Source of the DNA: Gorsachius magnificus
Lineage: Eukaryota; Chordata; Aves; Pelecaniformes; Ardeidae
Assembly: GCA_034008185.1 (NCBI GenBank)
Contig: CM067081.1
Coordinates: 12,151,821 to 12,215,820, forward strand
Direction of reading: 5' to 3'
DNA length: 64,000 bases
Part shown: piece by piece, positions 60,394-64,000 of the stretch
Layout: every line of letters begins with the position of its first letter
Position numbering within the stretch: the first letter of the stretch is position 1
Notes under the pieces: model-generated
Told to the model about the DNA's origin: nothing
What the model saw: the letters and a program-made list of their open reading frames with translations, nothing else
Database searches by the model: none
Position numbers and translations under genes: made by a program

Positions 60394-60653
60394 AATCACG
60401 AATACTCAATCTATAAACATTAATTTGTCTCCTTTGTGGTGAGAAAAGTATGTGACCTGAGAATGCCGTAAATGTTGGAGCATGATTTGTAGCCTTGCTT
60501 TTGGGTGGGGTACCAGGGGCACCCTGAAGCAAACATTGCTGGGTCCCGAGGTGCCCCGTGGTCACCACCACAAGATCATGCTCCATCACCACCTGCCTTT
60601 AACCACTGCAGACTTCAAGCTCACACATTCTCCTTGGATGAACAGAGTGCATC

Positions 60654-60659
60654 TTTATT
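60654..60659 (-). terminator. Polyadenylation signal of the CHT1-like gene
   Basis: TTTATT on the plus strand is AATAAA on the minus strand, about 120 nt past the stop codon of the symporter gene. Position and orientation fit a short 3' UTR. Confidence 0.65.
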
Positions 60660-60775
60660 ACTCTGCAAGGACTTTAAATAATTCATTACTGGAGTAAGCA
60701 AAGGGAAGAATGTTGCAGTTTGTGCCATACTCTAATTGCTGAATGCACTGTGACCTTTCAAACGAGGCCCCACAT

Positions 60776-63700
60776 TTAATCATGATTCTCTTCTAGTGCA
60801 AGCGCTGGTGAACCCATCTGTTTCTCCATCTGCTGCAGGGGGGTGAGGGTACCAGTTCCCCCTGTGATGTTGCAAACATCCCACCTGTGGGGAAGGAGGT
60901 TTCTCTGAAACAAAAACGCAGCCAGGTATGAAACAGCAATGATCGTCCCCAAGGTGAGAAGCACAGTGAATGTTTTAAAGGGGAAGAGCTGACTGTAGGT
61001 CCCGTTCACCAGGGAGCAGGCTGGGTAGCAGATGATGGGGGGGATGCTCAGGGCAGGCTCCCCCGCCAGCAGCCTCAGGAGGAGTCCAACCAAGAAGCCG
61101 GCAGCTGAGCCGTAGGTGTTGGTGCTGGGAACAAAGAGGGCGCAGCAGAGCTGGGGGAAGAGCAGGGCATACACCAGCTCCCCACTGAGGAACCAGAGGT
61201 CATAGATGGAGCTGGAGTAAAAAGCCAGACCGGCAGCCCCGGCCCCAAACACCAGCATGGAGGTCCTCATGGCCCATAAGACCTCCATCTCTGTAGCCTG
61301 TAAAACAGAGATTGTAACATTACAGACATGGTGTTTACTGGTGGGGTAACCTGCCCTGCCCTGCCCTGGGCTGGTTCTCACCAAGCCCTCACTGCTTTGA
61401 GGCAGTGCTTGCCACCAGCCGTTGCCCAAGGCAGGTGCCCCTGGAAATGGAGCTGCCGTCTGTAATTTTAAGGGTCATGGTTTTACGCTGTTTCCATTAA
61501 TATCCTAGTCCAAACTTTATACCAGTAATTTTATAAAGAGCAAAGCTCACCAGTCTGGTTATTTGTACCCCTACCAGGGATATGAACACCCCTGACATAT
61601 CCAGAACTGAAACTCAGTTCTGCAGCTGAAGGACAGACACCTCTAATTGCAGATCACGCAGACTGGTTTTGAGACGGTCTTGAAACAAAAGCATCTTTCC
61701 TGACACCAAACCTACTGAATGCTGTAACCAAGTACCTTTTTCCTCAGGATTTTCCTGTAGATATTGTGAGCGAACATGGAGCCGGCAGAGAGGAGAGCTG
61801 AATCTGCAGAAGACATTGCAGCAGCAGCGATGGCTCCCAAACCAGCAATAGAGATGTATGCTGGGCAGAGATAGTGTAGAACAAGTGGCAGTATCATCGC
61901 TGATTCCCCTCTCTCAAGTGGACTTGGAAGACCATAGCTTGTCTGGTTCCAGTCTTTAAAACAGAACAAGGAAAAGTCACAGCAAATCCTTCATTGACAT
62001 TTCTGCTGTCTTTGAAGCTACCTTTCCACAGGGCTAAGGACTGAGACCCACTCAGTGTTTTAGGACTTGGATTAATTTTTGGATTCTCTTATGATCTCTT
62101 GTGGTTCCCCTTTGCATGCTGCAGCTCTCCCTAGATCAAAGATTTTCCTTTTCCCCAGTAGCATCTATAGAAATAGCTGTGCTTCTTGTGTTTCCAGAAC
62201 TGGGACAGGTAAAGGTTAACCTTCTAGACCCTGCTTATGAGGAGAAGGGATTTTTGCTCTGATACCCCTAGTGACAGATTAATTAATGAGTTCAACCAAT
62301 TTCTTTAAATGTTTTGTGACCTGGCTGCTCTTTAATCCTTGCTCACAGCAAACACAGGACTGATCCCCTGGGCAGGGGCTGTGAGTTTACAGGGCTGAAC
62401 TTCTTGATTCTTTCAAGCAGATTTTCTTTAGAACCTTGTTAACAACCTGTAGTAATATTTCTGGGTCTTACATACAGAAGGCATTAACAGAAGCAAGCAT
62501 AAGATTTCTTGGAAAATAGGAATACACAGGGTTTTACAGGGTCTGCCTTCATCTTTCCTCAACACAGGGTCCATGAAAAGCCATTTCATTGTAATAAAAT
62601 AGCTTTAAACAGGTCTTGGGGCTGTTACAATGTCTCTAGGTCGTTGTGCACTGAACCTCAGAGGACTCCACATTTCTGGTACAGATCACCTAGCTTGGTG
62701 GCCAGGGCTACTCTTTTAGGTACACAGGACTAGGTAATTTGAAGTCTAAGTCAGGGCTTCTTTGGATCCCATTTTAATCACCTTTGACAAAAACATGTTC
62801 ATTATTCAGAGACAAACAATTAGTTTTACCTGTTGATGCTGCAACTGCACCAATGAGCACAGAGGGGATGGCCATTGAAAAGCACCCAAGTCCAGAGAGG
62901 TAGGAGATGAGCCTTGCCTGTCCCGGCGAGGCAGCAGAGAGCACTCTTTGGAAGTAGGTTTGCCACGGGATGCTCCCAAGCACCTGAAACATTCAGATGT
63001 TCCCGGGGTACCCACCAGGCTGCTGGCTGCTGTAGGGCATTATCCATCCACTCAGATGGATGATAACCCTTACTATTATAAAACTCTTATTTCGAATGCA
63101 TAAACATTGCCCAGCTTTAACTATTGAGGATAATATTTATGATGGTTGAGGGTGTCATTTTCCTTTGTTTGCATTGTGGTGGATGTGAAATTTTGATCAA
63201 AACGTATTAATGGTTTGGCAGACTGAGAAACAGGCACAGAGGAAGAAAAAGAGAAGTTACTCAGGAATGCAACTTTTCTAAAAATCTATCCAAGCTTAAC
63301 TAGAGTATAATCTAAAATTAAAAATAAAACACCATTTTCACTTTCTTAGGAGACAAATTTGATCAGACAAAATCTGAAGATTCTGTCCTCACCAAACAAA
63401 CTCAAGCTTTGGTGTGTCCCTATAACCAGTCTAGCAAGAGTGTAACAACCTCCCATAATCTTGGTTATACTGGTAGCTCAAAAGTTGAAGTTGTGCAGTG
63501 GAACCAATGGCACCATGCTTGCTGATGACCTGCAGTTGTGGCATTTTGATTTTTTTTTTTTTTTCCAAATAGAGGGAATTTTACATAATTATATTAAAAG
63601 CACACTATTGAGGCTGCAATACCAACCTCTCAAAAGGTAGGAAATGCCTCATTTAGGTGCCAGGAGTGGAACTGTTTGCTTGGATGGCCTTACTCAAAAG

Positions 63701-64000
63701 GTACATTCCTTCACATGCATGAAGGATGGAGTGTCCCTGCTGCTTCTTTTCTTCCCACAGCTGAGCCCTGGATCTCCCCAGTCCATTCAGTGTGCTGCAG
63801 AGTGGTCGAGAGAAGGTTTTACACATCATCCTGCCCCTGCCAACTGTGCAACATAGGGCTCCTGGCTGGAAGAACCCACAAGTTTTCCAGACAGAAAGTC
63901 CCCGCACAATCCCTCCTCCCAATCACCTGTCCAAGAAATATTCCATACCAGGTAGAAGTAGTCATCCAGCCACCTTCCAAGATACTGTTTTTCTATCTTC
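60776..64000 (-). CDS. High-affinity choline transporter 1-like (SLC5 family), 3' part, truncated by window edge
   Basis: This is a sodium/solute symporter closest to SLC5A7/CHT1, which takes choline into cells with Na+ and Cl-. Four exons are visible, all in phase: 64000-63949 (continues off the edge; [10 protein letters not shown]), 62983-62830 ([31 protein letters not shown]), 61953-61736 ([35 protein letters not shown]) and 61297-60776 ([40 protein letters not shown]). The SSADS motif corresponds to the sodium-site helix of the family. About six or seven membrane helices remain. Compared with human CHT1 the helices align without gaps, but identity is clearly below that expected for an orthologue, and the tail after the last helix is short (about 37 residues after [10 protein letters not shown], ending ALALEENHD) with no resemblance to the CHT1 tail. 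Hence a paralogue is inferred. The stop is at 60776-60778. Confidence 0.85.

Overview
The window is nuclear DNA of a bird. It carries intron-rich vertebrate genes, many 5'-truncated CR1 LINEs ending in the avian ATTCTATGA-type tail, and solo LTRs of an abundant avian ERV-L-like family. Gene order TAF1D(-) / C11orf54(+) / MED17(+) / VSTM5(-) matches human 11q21. All four proteins were recognised by reading spliced exons against remembered human orthologues; no search was run.

Layout. 1-5.2 kb: TAF1D on the minus strand, complete coding sequence in five exons, 340 aa. 4.7-5.85 kb: CpG-rich bidirectional promoter shared head-to-head with C11orf54. 5.5-17.5 kb: C11orf54, a zinc-dependent ester hydrolase, one non-coding plus eight coding exons, 316 aa. 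18.15-30.4 kb: MED17, Mediator head subunit, 12 coding exons, 643 aa, with its own CpG promoter. 30.4-34.6 kb: convergent intergenic gap. 34.6-41.2 kb: VSTM5 on the minus strand, four coding exons, 199 aa, with a CpG promoter. 41.2-60.6 kb: about 19 kb without a recognisable gene; its right half (51.7-60.4 kb) is a retroelement zone with three LTRs, a CR1 nested in another CR1 and a further CR1. 60.65-64 kb: the 3' half of a minus-strand sodium/solute symporter closest to the high-affinity choline transporter CHT1 (SLC5A7), but diverged and with a different, short C-terminal tail, so probably a paralogue. Its 5' exons lie beyond the right edge.

The left three genes are housekeeping in type: Pol I initiation (TAF1D), a peroxisomal/nuclear hydrolase (C11orf54) and Pol II Mediator (MED17). 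VSTM5 and the CHT1-like gene are membrane proteins, the first with known neuronal roles. I found no cooperating cassette or clearly new system. The most useful leads are the CHT1-like paralogue, spliced upstream ORFs on both arms of the TAF1D/C11orf54 promoter, a long LTR-derived palindrome inside VSTM5 intron 1, a solo LTR with an intact 5-bp target duplication, and an unclassified LTR-like element at 51.7 kb.
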